Assembly (NCBI RefSeq): GCF_029207735.1
Contig: NZ_CP104395.1
Location: forward strand, 186,001 to 250,000
Source: Candidatus Nanohalococcus occultus
GTDB taxonomy: Archaea > Nanohalarchaeota > Nanosalinia > Nanosalinales > Nanosalinaceae
Reading direction: 5' to 3'
Length of the DNA stretch: 64,000 bases
The notes under the pieces were generated by a model, which worked only from the letters and a program-made list of their open reading frames with translations, made no database searches and had not been told where the DNA came from. Shown here one piece after another: positions 7,575-15,216 of the stretch (position 1 is its first letter; each line of letters opens with the position of its first letter). The translations under genes and the position numbers were made by a program.

Positions 7575-8354
7575 ATGAAGACAAGAAAAGTAGGAGTAGG
7601 AGACCCGGAGCTGGCTGTAGTAGGCTCCATACACGGGGATGAACCCTGTGGAAAGAAAGCGATAGAAAAATTCCTGGACAGCGAGTACGAGGTCCAGAAA
7701 CCGATCAAGTTCCTCATCGCAAACGAAAAAGCGCTTGAACAGAACAAGAGATTTCTTGAAGCGGACCTAAACCGCAGCTTCCCAGGGGATCCGGAAAGTG
7801 AAAAACATGAGGAAAGACTTGCAGCAAAGATAGTAGATGAGCTGGAAGGCTTGAAGATCTTAGATATTCACTCCACTCGCTCCCAGCCAACTCCGTATGC
7901 GGCTTTCGGAGGGATGGATGACCGGACGCTTGATGTAGTCTCCTCGGCAGGAATGAAGAAAGCATGTTATTTTCCGGAAGGATCAGGATCTCTCAACAGT
8001 GTTATATCTGGATCGGTCGTGGAAGTCGGACCGCAGGGAACGGAAACTGCTGAAAAACAGGCTTACGAAGTCTTGATCAACTTTCTGGCGGCTGAAGGCA
8101 TAATCGATGCTGACTACGAGAAGACGGATCCTCTGATCGTTGAAAAGTACGAGACCGTAAGCGGCGGCGACTGGGAGTTTAAGGCAACGAACTTCGAGAA
8201 AGTTGAGCCTGGAGAGGTTTTCGCAGAACACGGTACGACCCAGCTGACCTCGACGGAAGGTTTCTACCCTGTCTTGATGTCAACCAACGGCTACGAGCTG
8301 ATACTTGGTCACAAGGCCCGGAAACTCGGTAAAGCCTCGGAGCTACAGGATTGA
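7575..8354 (+). CDS. AstE/AspA-like succinylglutamate desuccinylase/aspartoacylase family protein
   Basis: A 259-residue M14-like zinc hydrolase. The first zinc-binding motif is GSIHGDEPCG, the substrate-binding loop is EADLNRSFPG and the second zinc ligand is in LDIHSTRSQ, as in AstE, aspartoacylase and related deacylases. Family members remove acyl groups from amino acids, but some archaeal members act on other amide substrates, so the substrate is open. The ATG at 7575 is favoured over an upstream TTG because of the TATA-like element 30 nt before it. It lies between the peptidase and TrpRS, fitting amino-acid salvage. Confidence 0.8.
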   Translation: MKTRKVGVGDPELAVVGSIHGDEPCGKKAIEKFLDSEYEVQKPIKFLIANEKALEQNKRFLEADLNRSFPGDPESEKHEERLAAKIVDELEGLKILDIHSTRSQPTPYAAFGGMDDRTLDVVSSAGMKKACYFPEGSGSLNSVISGSVVEVGPQGTETAEKQAYEVLINFLAAEGIIDADYEKTDPLIVEKYETVSGGDWEFKATNFEKVEPGEVFAEHGTTQLTSTEGFYPVLMSTNGYELILGHKARKLGKASELQD

Positions 8355-8392
8355 CCGGAGCTTATTCAAGAATAAGTGAGGAACTGGTTTCC

Positions 8393-9553
8393 ATGACTGA
8401 CAAAGAAGAGTATGAAGTAACTCCGTGGGATGTAGAGGGAAACGTTAACTACAACGAGCTGATCGAGAAATTCGGAACGGAAAGAATCGACGATGAGATC
8501 AGAGAAAAAATAATTGAGGCAGCGGGAGAAGATCACCTCTACCTCCGCAGAGACTTCATATACTCCCACAGAGACATGGATAAGATACTGGAAGATTATG
8601 AGGAAGGAGAGGACTTTTTCCTATACACCGGTATCGGACCCAGCGGAAAGATGCATATCGGCCACGTAATATCCTTTTACTTCACCAAGTGGCTGCAGAA
8701 AGCCTTCGATGTCAACGTCTACATCCAGGTAACCGACGATGAGAAACACTGGGACAGGGACATGAGCTTCGAAGAGATCGATAAAAACGCAAAACAAAAC
8801 ATCAGAGAGATCGCAGCGGTCGGCTTCGATCCGGACAAGACCTTCATCTTCCGGAACCGCGAATACATGGGTAACATGTACGATGGAGTTGTCAAGGTCG
8901 CAGGCAAGATCAACAACTCGACGGCAAGCGCCGTATTCGGCTTTGAAGGATCTACAAACATAGGAATGAACTTCTGGCCGGCCATCCAGTGTATGCCGAC
9001 CTTTTTCGAGAACAAGAGATGTTTGATACCGGCAGCTATCGATCAGGATCCGTACTGGAGAATACAGAGAGATATCGCAGAGAAACTAGGTTACTACAAG
9101 ACCGCTGCGATCCACTCAAAGTTCATACCGGCCCTTACAGGTCCTGACGGGAAGATGAGTTCATCGAAGCCTAAAACAGCTATCATGCTCGATGACTCGC
9201 CGGAAGAGATCGAGAAAAAGGTAAAGCAGAATGCTTTCTCAGGCGGCGGAACCACGCTTGAAGAACACAGAGAAAAGGGTGCGGACTTATCGGTAGATGT
9301 ATCCTATCAGTGGCTTCACAACCTGCTGTTAGAAGATGATGAACAGTTGGAGAAGATCGCAAGAGAGTACTCTTCCGGGGAGATGCTGACAGGCGAGATA
9401 AAGGAGATTCTGATCGAAGAGCTACAGGAGTTCATCGGCGCACACCAGGAACGGAAGGAAAATGCCGATGAGCTGGTTCAGCAGATGATGTACGATGGGG
9501 ATCTAGCCCAAGAAATGTGGGATAAAAAGATCGATCTAGAGCCTGGAAAATAG
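8393..9553 (+). CDS. trpS: Tryptophanyl-tRNA synthetase
   Basis: This 386-residue class I synthetase attaches Trp to tRNA-Trp. It has the archaeal/eukaryotic TrpRS N-terminus (EYEVTPWDVEG), the HIGH signature in GPSGKMHIGH, the acceptor segment DQDPYWRIQRDIA, and the KMSSS loop in GPDGKMSSSKPK. The ATG at 8393 gives the expected family start; an upstream in-frame TTG overlapping the previous stop would add 14 unconserved residues. Its position in a gene run with PheRS behind an aromatic-rich leader peptide is the main reason to suspect aromatic-amino-acid-responsive control. Confidence 0.96.
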   Translation: MTDKEEYEVTPWDVEGNVNYNELIEKFGTERIDDEIREKIIEAAGEDHLYLRRDFIYSHRDMDKILEDYEEGEDFFLYTGIGPSGKMHIGHVISFYFTKWLQKAFDVNVYIQVTDDEKHWDRDMSFEEIDKNAKQNIREIAAVGFDPDKTFIFRNREYMGNMYDGVVKVAGKINNSTASAVFGFEGSTNIGMNFWPAIQCMPTFFENKRCLIPAAIDQDPYWRIQRDIAEKLGYYKTAAIHSKFIPALTGPDGKMSSSKPKTAIMLDDSPEEIEKKVKQNAFSGGGTTLEEHREKGADLSVDVSYQWLHNLLLEDDEQLEKIAREYSSGEMLTGEIKEILIEELQEFIGAHQERKENADELVQQMMYDGDLAQEMWDKKIDLEPGK

Positions 9554-9563
9554 CTCAAAAACG

Positions 9564-9571
9564 GTTTAAAC
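9564..9571 (+). promoter_or_regulatory. TATA-like element before the SpoIIM-like gene
   Basis: GTTTAAAC is centred about 27 nt before the ATG at 9594, consistent with an internal leaderless promoter. It means the pheS-pheT part need not depend only on the upstream leader. Confidence 0.45.
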
Positions 9572-9593
9572 CACCGACGGCTGAAATATCTTT

Positions 9594-10403
9594 ATGCTAC
9601 CGGAGTTGATCCTGAGAGAGGAAAAACAAAAGAATTATCCTCTACTGTTTTCTCTTGGATTAGTGTCAGCTCTGGTAGGTATAAAACTAGCCCAGGTTCT
9701 TTTCCCCGGTAAATCGGCGTTCGCAGCGGTAATGTTTGCCGCAATCCCGATGGTCTTCCCTCTTGTAGATGTCTTCCTCAAAGACGAACGGGAAAAAGAG
9801 GCTCACAGCCCGGAGATAATGATTTACAGCGCTTTGTTCGCAGGACAGGTAATAGGTTTCTATGCTGCGTCCTTGATCGATCCATCGCTGTTCGGGATGC
9901 AGGTATCGGTCTTCGAGCTTAGACTGGTTGAGTTTGGAGTCACAGGGTATGCTACGGGCGGCCCGAGCTTTGTATCTATACTTGTAAATAATATGACTGT
10001 TTTCAGCTTCATATTTGCGGTTTCAGCGCTTATAGGATCGGCAGGAGCATTCATACTTTCCTGGAATGCGTCAGTACTCGGGGTTTTCCTGGGTGTTTTA
10101 ACCAGCGAGCTTTCGGATTTAGAGGTTTTAACCGGTGATGGAATGGTGCCGACTCCGCTGGCTTACGTTCCGCATGCTGCCTTCGAGATGGGCGGTTTCA
10201 TCGTAGCAGGTATACTTGGGACTATGATGTCCGCAGCAGTCTACAGAAGACATTTTGACCGTGATACATGGGAGGATCTGACAAAACTGTTTTTCACAGG
10301 GATTGCCATGGTTGTAACCGGGGCAGCACTCGAAATGGGGGACGTAACGGTTTTCTTCGCAGGCTTTGTCTCGGTTATAGGTCTATCGTTCTGGATGCGT
10401 TGA
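9594..10403 (+). CDS. SpoIIM (stage II sporulation M / DUF95) family membrane protein
   Basis: A 269-residue protein with about six membrane helices. The family pattern is visible as LVNNMTVFSFIFAVSAL followed by SWNASVLGVFLG and AYVPHAAFEMGGFIVAGI, equivalent to the conserved NN...NG...PHG.xEl.AG motif. Archaeal homologues are common and uncharacterised; in Bacillus SpoIIM is part of an engulfment peptidoglycan machine, which cannot be the role here. The gene sits between trpS and pheS with its own TATA-like element. A membrane-remodelling or transport role is only inference. Confidence 0.82.
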   Translation: MLPELILREEKQKNYPLLFSLGLVSALVGIKLAQVLFPGKSAFAAVMFAAIPMVFPLVDVFLKDEREKEAHSPEIMIYSALFAGQVIGFYAASLIDPSLFGMQVSVFELRLVEFGVTGYATGGPSFVSILVNNMTVFSFIFAVSALIGSAGAFILSWNASVLGVFLGVLTSELSDLEVLTGDGMVPTPLAYVPHAAFEMGGFIVAGILGTMMSAAVYRRHFDRDTWEDLTKLFFTGIAMVVTGAALEMGDVTVFFAGFVSVIGLSFWMR

Positions 10404-10430
10404 AAGTAATAAATCTGTGCTGATGAACCA

Positions 10431-11813
10431 ATGGATGTGAAACTATCCGCTCAAGCAAAACAGGTAATTGAAGAGCTGAAGTCGGGTCCAATAACAGTAT
10501 CAGAGCTGGAGGAGCTGGGCTTCGATCAGTCAATGGTTAACAGAGCCATCCTCGAACTTGAAGAAAAAGAATTGATCGAACTCGAGGAAGAAGAGGAGAT
10601 AGTACAGAAAATAACCGAGTCAGGGAAAAACGTAGCGGAAAACGGCTCACCTGAGTACAGACTGGTTGAAAAACTCAGGGAAAACCAGCCGGTAGCTATA
10701 GCCGATATCGAGAACCCGGACCTCGCAATAGGCAAAGGAAAACAGAAAAACTGGATCGACATACGGGAAGGCGAAGTATACCTGACTGAAGACGGAGAAA
10801 ACGCAGAGGACGGTGCGAGCAGAAAGCTTAACTCCGAGAACTTCGATGAAGAACTGGAGGACAGAGGATTGATCGAAACCAATATTCTGGTTGAGAAAAA
10901 GCTGATTCCAACCGAAAAACTCGAGGAACTCGATCTTGATGATATAGAACAGGAATTCGACGTCGAGGCAGATGTAAAAACTCCGCGGACAGGTAAAAGA
11001 CATTTTTACAAACACATAATGGACCAGGCACGTCAGACCTGGCTCGAGATGGGTTTCAAGGAGATGACAGGAGAGTTCGTAGTACCTAGCTTCCTGTGTT
11101 TCGATGCTCTCTACACTCCGCAGGATCACCCGGCCCGTGAGATGCAGGATACTTTCTTCATGGAAACACCGGAGAGTTCGGATCTATCCGGTTACGGAGC
11201 CAGCGTCGAGAACGTGAAAAATACGCACGAAAACGGCTGGACAACAGGAAGCACCGGCTGGGGATACGACTGGTCGATGGAAGAAGCAGAAAAAAACGTA
11301 CTAAGAACGCATACAACCGCGGTTTCGGCGAGAAAACTGAACGAGCTGGAAAAAGAGGACCTACCGGCAAAGTACTTCGATCTTTCAAGAGTCTTCAGGA
11401 ACGAAACAGTTGACAGGCACCATTTAGCCGAGTTCTACCAGACCGATGGTATCGTGGTAGGCGAGGATCTGAACTTCCGGAATCTGAAAGCCTACATCTC
11501 CGAGTTCTTTGAACGTATGGGCTTCGAGGAGTTCCGGTTGATTCCTTCCTACTATCCGTACACTGAAATGGGGGTAGAGGTACAGGTATTCGACGAGGCC
11601 GAGGAAGAATGGATAGGTCTTGGGGGCGCAGGAATGTTCCGACCGGAGGTAGTCAAGCCAATGTTAGGCTTCGAGGCAACGGTTCTGGCCTGGGGGCTTG
11701 GAATCGGAAGAATCGCGATGCGTTCAGCGGAGCTGGAAGATATCAGAGAGCTTTACAGGAACGACATCAAGCTACTGGAGCAAACACCGAAATGGAGGCC
11801 GGAAAATAAATGA
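10431..11813 (+). CDS. pheS: Phenylalanyl-tRNA synthetase alpha subunit
   Basis: The 460-residue catalytic subunit of the (alpha-beta)2 PheRS. The N-terminal 170 residues contain winged-helix modules rich in Glu that bind tRNA-Phe. The class II catalytic domain follows, with MQDTFFMETPE, RTHTTAVSAR, motif 2 around SRVFRNETVDRHHLAEFYQ, and motif 3 FEATVLAWGLGIGRIAM. It activates Phe with ATP. pheT follows after 43 nt in the same direction. An A/T-rich AGTAATAAAT about 22 nt upstream of the ATG may be a weak promoter. Confidence 0.97.
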   Translation: MDVKLSAQAKQVIEELKSGPITVSELEELGFDQSMVNRAILELEEKELIELEEEEEIVQKITESGKNVAENGSPEYRLVEKLRENQPVAIADIENPDLAIGKGKQKNWIDIREGEVYLTEDGENAEDGASRKLNSENFDEELEDRGLIETNILVEKKLIPTEKLEELDLDDIEQEFDVEADVKTPRTGKRHFYKHIMDQARQTWLEMGFKEMTGEFVVPSFLCFDALYTPQDHPAREMQDTFFMETPESSDLSGYGASVENVKNTHENGWTTGSTGWGYDWSMEEAEKNVLRTHTTAVSARKLNELEKEDLPAKYFDLSRVFRNETVDRHHLAEFYQTDGIVVGEDLNFRNLKAYISEFFERMGFEEFRLIPSYYPYTEMGVEVQVFDEAEEEWIGLGGAGMFRPEVVKPMLGFEATVLAWGLGIGRIAMRSAELEDIRELYRNDIKLLEQTPKWRPENK

Positions 11814-11856
11814 TGAAAACAGGTTTTCTTGACAACCACTTGGAGGCAAGAGGAAG

Positions 11857-13500
11857 ATGAGTCACATAGAGATAGATAAAAGAGAGTTTGAACAGTTAAT
11901 CGGACGATCAGTGTCCGAGAACGAATTAAAGGAAAAAGCATCGAACCTGGGCGCACACTGGAACCATTTAGAAGGCCCTAAATGGGACGTGGAAGTATAT
12001 CCAAACCGGCCCGATCTCTTGAGCGTGGAAGGTCTCGCAAGAGCTTACAGAGGCTTTTTCGAAGTATACACAGGGAAAGAGGAGTACGAAGCGAAAGAAC
12101 ACGAGATCAGTCTAGAAGTCGATAGCTCGGTTGAAGATGTCCGACCGTACATTGGTGGAGCGGTCATCAGAGATCTCGAGTTAACAGAGAAAAAGATCAA
12201 CGGACTGATCCAGCTACAGGAAAAACTACACGAAACAATGGGCAGAAGACGTGATAAGATCGCGATCGGTCTCCACGATCTATCGGAGCTTCAAGCGCCT
12301 TTCACTTACAAAACAGTAGAGCCTGAATCCGTCGATTTCACTCCACTGGAACACGATAAGCCGCTACATCTGGAAGATATCCTTGAAGTACACGAGAAAG
12401 GCAAAGAGTACTCTTGGATCCTTGAAGACGCTGAAAAGTATCCGATAATCGTGGATGCGAATGAGAAAGTTCTTTCCTTCCCGCCTATAATCAACAACCA
12501 GCTTACAGAGGTTCAGCCAAGTACAACCGACGTCTTCGTTGATGTAACCGGGAAAGACAGGAAAGCTGTCAGGAAAGTGCTTAATATCCTAGTTACTGCT
12601 TTAAGTGAGAGAGGCGGAGACATTGAATCTGTTGAAGTCGACGGCGAGATTATGCCAGACCTGGGTTCTGAGTCCCGGGAGCTGGATGTCGAGTACTTCA
12701 AGAAGATCTCGGGTCTGGATCTTACGGGCGAGGAGATCGTACACCGACTTGAGATGATGAAGTACGGTGCCGAACTGAGTGAAGGTGTGATCGAAGTAGA
12801 GGTTCCATGTTACAGGAACGATGTGATGCATCAGTATGACCTGATAGAAGACGTTGTAATCGCGCACGGTTACAGGGAGATCGAACCGGAGATGCCGGAA
12901 ATCGATCAGATAGGAGGCCAAGAAGCCATCGAAAAACTGACTGACACTGTAAGAGAGATCATTCAGGGTACTGGCGCTCTTGAAGCCCACAGTTTCGCGC
13001 TTTCAAGCGATGAGAAACTCTTCGAGAACATGAACATCGAGAAGGAAAAAGTCGCTCGGATGAACAACGCATTGACGAAAGATTATTCTGTTGTCCGCAA
13101 CTGGATGCTGCCATCGATGATGCAGGTTCTTGAGAGCAACAGGCATCGTAGCTATCCTCAGAAAATATTCGAAGCATCGGATACAGCGGTCCTCGATGAC
13201 TCAGATACAGGTGTATCGAACAGACGTAAACTAGCGTACGTCCACGCTGGAGAGGTGGCGGATTATACAGACGTTAAAGCAGTCTTACAGGTCCTGGAAA
13301 GAGAGCTAGGTCTAGAGCTTGAGGTAAAGTCAGCTGAGAAGGGCTGTTTCAGACAGGGTAGGGCAGGAGACATACTGGTCAAAGGTGAGAGGATAGGTAT
13401 CATCGGCGAGTTACATGATCAGGTCGTGGAAAACTGGGGTCTGGAAAATGAAGTCGCAGGCTTCGAACTGGATCTGGAAAGAATGATGGAAAATATTTGA
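11857..13500 (+). CDS. pheT: Phenylalanyl-tRNA synthetase beta subunit (archaeal type)
   Basis: The 547-residue archaeal-length beta subunit, without the bacterial EMAP-like and C-terminal anticodon extensions. Visible family segments are YPNRPDLLSVEGLARAYRG near the N-terminus, MGRRRDKIAIGLHDLS (B3/4 editing region), FPPIINNQLTEV, and the B5 and class-II-like region with YDLIEDVVIAHGYREIEPEMP. It pairs with PheS, binds tRNA and hydrolyses mischarged Tyr-tRNA-Phe. Purine-rich GGAGG and AGGAAG sequences lie just upstream of the ATG. The structured RNA begins 4 nt after its stop and could be processed from its transcript. Confidence 0.96.
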   Translation: MSHIEIDKREFEQLIGRSVSENELKEKASNLGAHWNHLEGPKWDVEVYPNRPDLLSVEGLARAYRGFFEVYTGKEEYEAKEHEISLEVDSSVEDVRPYIGGAVIRDLELTEKKINGLIQLQEKLHETMGRRRDKIAIGLHDLSELQAPFTYKTVEPESVDFTPLEHDKPLHLEDILEVHEKGKEYSWILEDAEKYPIIVDANEKVLSFPPIINNQLTEVQPSTTDVFVDVTGKDRKAVRKVLNILVTALSERGGDIESVEVDGEIMPDLGSESRELDVEYFKKISGLDLTGEEIVHRLEMMKYGAELSEGVIEVEVPCYRNDVMHQYDLIEDVVIAHGYREIEPEMPEIDQIGGQEAIEKLTDTVREIIQGTGALEAHSFALSSDEKLFENMNIEKEKVARMNNALTKDYSVVRNWMLPSMMQVLESNRHRSYPQKIFEASDTAVLDDSDTGVSNRRKLAYVHAGEVADYTDVKAVLQVLERELGLELEVKSAEKGCFRQGRAGDILVKGERIGIIGELHDQVVENWGLENEVAGFELDLERMMENI

Positions 13501-13503
13501 AGC

Positions 13504-13600
13504 ATCTGGGCGATGGGTGATGAACCCTGCGGGACAAAAAAACGCCTTGGGAATGATGCCCTGGGAGTTTTTCTACTTTGAGTGCTGACGTCGCCCAGAT
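13504..13600 (+). ncRNA. Structured RNA with C/D-box features and long terminal stem
   Basis: ATCTGGGCGA (13504-13513) is perfectly complementary to TCGCCCAGAT (13591-13600). Immediately inside this stem lie GTGATGA (13517-13523, a perfect C box) and CTGA (13585-13588, a perfect D box). Continued pairing towards the boxes, with one bulged G, fits the kink-turn of box C/D sRNAs that bind L7Ae, Nop5 and fibrillarin to guide 2'-O-methylation. An internal ATGATG (13553-13558) may be a C' box; D' is not canonical. Box spacing (about 26-29 nt) is longer than in usual archaeal guides and no target was identified. It lies between the pheT stop and the convergent PspC gene. It could instead be a processing or terminator structure. 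Confidence 0.5.
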
Positions 13601-13612
13601 ATTCTTCGCTCT

Positions 13613-13804
13613 TTATCTGACCTCGCTTTCCTTCGGAATTATCAGCCAGGCGATAAGGTAAGGCAGTATTCCCACACCGGTTCCCAGAACTATCAGAACC
13701 GTTACGATTCTGACAAGCGATGGATCGAGATCGTAGTACTCTGCGATACCTCCGCATACTCCGCCGAGAATCTTATCGTGTTCCGATCGATAAAGCCGTT
13801 TCAT
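13613..13804 (-). CDS. PspC-domain membrane protein
   Basis: A 63-residue protein that is essentially one PspC domain: KRLYRSEHDKILGGVCGGIAEYYDLDPSLVR followed by a hydrophobic helix pair (VLGTGVGILPYLIAWLIIP). PspC domains are small membrane modules; in bacteria they take part in the phage-shock envelope response. Stand-alone copies are common in archaea with unknown partners. Its start codon overlaps the stop of the MazG-like gene by one base, so the two are translationally coupled. Confidence 0.88.
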   Translation of the reverse strand: MKRLYRSEHDKILGGVCGGIAEYYDLDPSLVRIVTVLIVLGTGVGILPYLIAWLIIPKESEVR

Positions 13805-14109
13805 TATCTATTATCTCCGTCTCCGTGTATTTTACCTCTTTCCTTCCGATCGAATAACTTATCGAGGTTGGTCTCTGCCACATCGTCTAGGTCGAAACCT
13901 AGCTCGTCGGCCAGTCTTGCCAGGTACCATAGAACGTCTCCAAGCTCCTTTTCCAGATCAAGGTCGTTGCCGTCTCTTATCGATTTTTTGACTCTTTCCG
14001 CTACCTCCCCGGCCTCACCGTTTAATCCAAGCGCAAGATAATGGATGGCTTCGTCTTCAGGGTATACTGCGGTTTCTTCCGTCTTACTCTGGTAATCGTT
14101 GAAATCCAT
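13804..14109 (-). CDS. MazG-like nucleotide pyrophosphohydrolase
   Basis: A 101-residue all-alpha NTP pyrophosphatase of the MazG/dUTPase superfamily. Metal-binding acids appear in LNGEAGEVAERVKK (ExxE) and KELGDVLWYLARLADEL (ExxD), the two halves of the family motif. Such enzymes hydrolyse non-canonical or excess NTPs to NMP and pyrophosphate. It is one domain, unlike E. coli MazG with two. A TATA-like AGTTAAAGTC lies about 28 nt before the ATG. The downstream PspC gene is coupled by a one-base overlap, and ndk, also a nucleotide enzyme, lies upstream in the same direction. Confidence 0.88.
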   Translation of the reverse strand: MDFNDYQSKTEETAVYPEDEAIHYLALGLNGEAGEVAERVKKSIRDGNDLDLEKELGDVLWYLARLADELGFDLDDVAETNLDKLFDRKERGKIHGDGDNR

Positions 14110-14172
14110 GTAAACCGTTTTGATCTCAGACTTTAACTAGAAAATGGTTGGAGATAAATGAAAACGAGGTAA

Positions 14173-14190
14173 GGGGGGGGTTAAAGCCCC
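14173..14190 (-). terminator. GC hairpin downstream of ndk
   Basis: The minus strand forms GGGG-CTTTAA-CCCC nine bases beyond the ndk stop and ends in a run of eight C (eight G on the plus strand). It could end or stabilise the ndk transcript. No U-tract follows, so this is tentative. Confidence 0.3.
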
Positions 14191-14198
14191 TGTGAGTT

Positions 14199-14684
14199 TT
14201 AACGTACTTCGTTTTCCTGAGCTGTCTGGTAATCGTATAGCTCGTCTTCGTCGAACCAGATCTCGATCTCGCGTTCTGCTTCTTCCGGCTCGGATGCGTG
14301 TACAAGGTTCTTGTAGTGGCGTCCGGCTGAATCCGCATGCTCCATGCTCATGTGTCCGAACTGTCCTCGGACTGTGGCAGGATGTGCTTCTGTTGCGTCT
14401 GTCTCTCCTACGATCTTACGAAGGTTCTTTGCTGCGTGAACTCCTTCAAGTACGATTGCGACAATCGGTCCCTGCTTCATGTACTCGGCAAGTCCATCGT
14501 AGAAAGGCTTGTCAACGTGTTCTTTGTAGTGTTTTTCAAGTAGCTGGTCTGTTGCCTGAACCATCTTCATTCCGCAGATCTTGAATCCTGCTTCCTCGAA
14601 ACGGGCTGTGATCTTTCCTACAAGCCCTCTTTTCACTGCGTCTGGTTTCAGAGCGACAAATGTCCGTTCAACGTGTTCTGACAT
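14199..14684 (-). CDS. ndk: Nucleoside diphosphate kinase
   Basis: A 161-residue enzyme that moves the gamma-phosphate of NTPs to NDPs through a phosphohistidine. Landmarks are ERTFVALKPDAVKRGLVG at the N-terminus, the active-site histidine in the family's NxxHxSD-like NLVHASE, and RGQFGHMS. It is slightly longer than usual (about 150) through an acidic C-terminal tail (EIEIWFDEDELYDY), a common feature of salt-adapted NDKs. A GTAAAC element about 27 nt upstream suits leaderless expression. Confidence 0.96.
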   Translation of the reverse strand: MSEHVERTFVALKPDAVKRGLVGKITARFEEAGFKICGMKMVQATDQLLEKHYKEHVDKPFYDGLAEYMKQGPIVAIVLEGVHAAKNLRKIVGETDATEAHPATVRGQFGHMSMEHADSAGRHYKNLVHASEPEEAEREIEIWFDEDELYDYQTAQENEVR

Positions 14685-14745
14685 AGTATTAATACACCTT
14701 ATATGAACGGTTTACTCAACGAAGATTTTTAACCCCGAGCCGCCT

Positions 14746-15180
14746 TTACCTGGTTGCGTTCAGAGTTCGGTAGTAGGTCTTCTCACATGGAAGCAGCTGG
14801 ATGTTTTCGTTTTCAAGCCATTCGTCCGCGGTTCTGTTCTCGTAGCTTACCTCTGAAGTCCATTCCATGCCGTCCATCTCTTCCGTACAGGTGTTTGTGG
14901 CTCTCAGCATTAACTCGGATTCAACCTTCCGGTAGTAGTTAGGAGTTCCTTCCTCGATCTCCGTGTAGTTATCGTAGTTGTATGTAGTATGTGTCTGGCG
15001 CTGGATCCCAATACAGGCTCCAATGTCGACTCCGGCACATCGTGTCTCGACTTCTACCATTCCAACGTTTACAGGTTCATCTGGTGTAACCACGTTGTGC
15101 GCTGCTGCGAATGATCCGGCGGTTAGAACTGATAGAGCCACTAGAATTAAACTGGTCTTTAGACTTTCCGATGCTTCCAT
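14746..15180 (-). CDS. Secreted Cys-containing hypothetical protein
   Basis: A 144-residue protein with an N-terminal signal sequence (SLILVALSVLTAGSFAAAHN), probably cleaved after the Ala-rich end. The exported part has five Cys (CAGVDIGAC, NTCTEE, LPCEK) and N-glycosylation sequons (NYT, NRT, NAT), fitting a small disulfide-containing extracellular protein. No anchor is visible at the C-terminus. A TTTAAA element (about 15205-15213) 28 nt upstream of the ATG supports the start. I do not recognise the family. Confidence 0.7.
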   Translation of the reverse strand: MEASESLKTSLILVALSVLTAGSFAAAHNVVTPDEPVNVGMVEVETRCAGVDIGACIGIQRQTHTTYNYDNYTEIEEGTPNYYRKVESELMLRATNTCTEEMDGMEWTSEVSYENRTADEWLENENIQLLPCEKTYYRTLNATR

Positions 15181-15216
15181 ACAAAACAGAGTTGTAGTGG
15201 AGTTTCTTTAAACCCG

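Noticed and set aside
13504-13560. Resemblance to a fluoride (crcB) riboswitch: GGCGATGG at the 5' end and ATGATGCCC later.
   Set aside because: The pseudoknot and hairpin order does not fit. The perfect outer stem and the C/D boxes explain the sequence better. Both flanking genes converge, so no gene lies downstream to be controlled.
13587-13596. GACGTCGCCC is shared between the 3' stem of the structured RNA and tRNA-Val (17201-17210).
   Set aside because: A single 10-base match in 64 kb is not surprising, and in the RNA it is explained by the terminal stem. No wider tRNA similarity exists.
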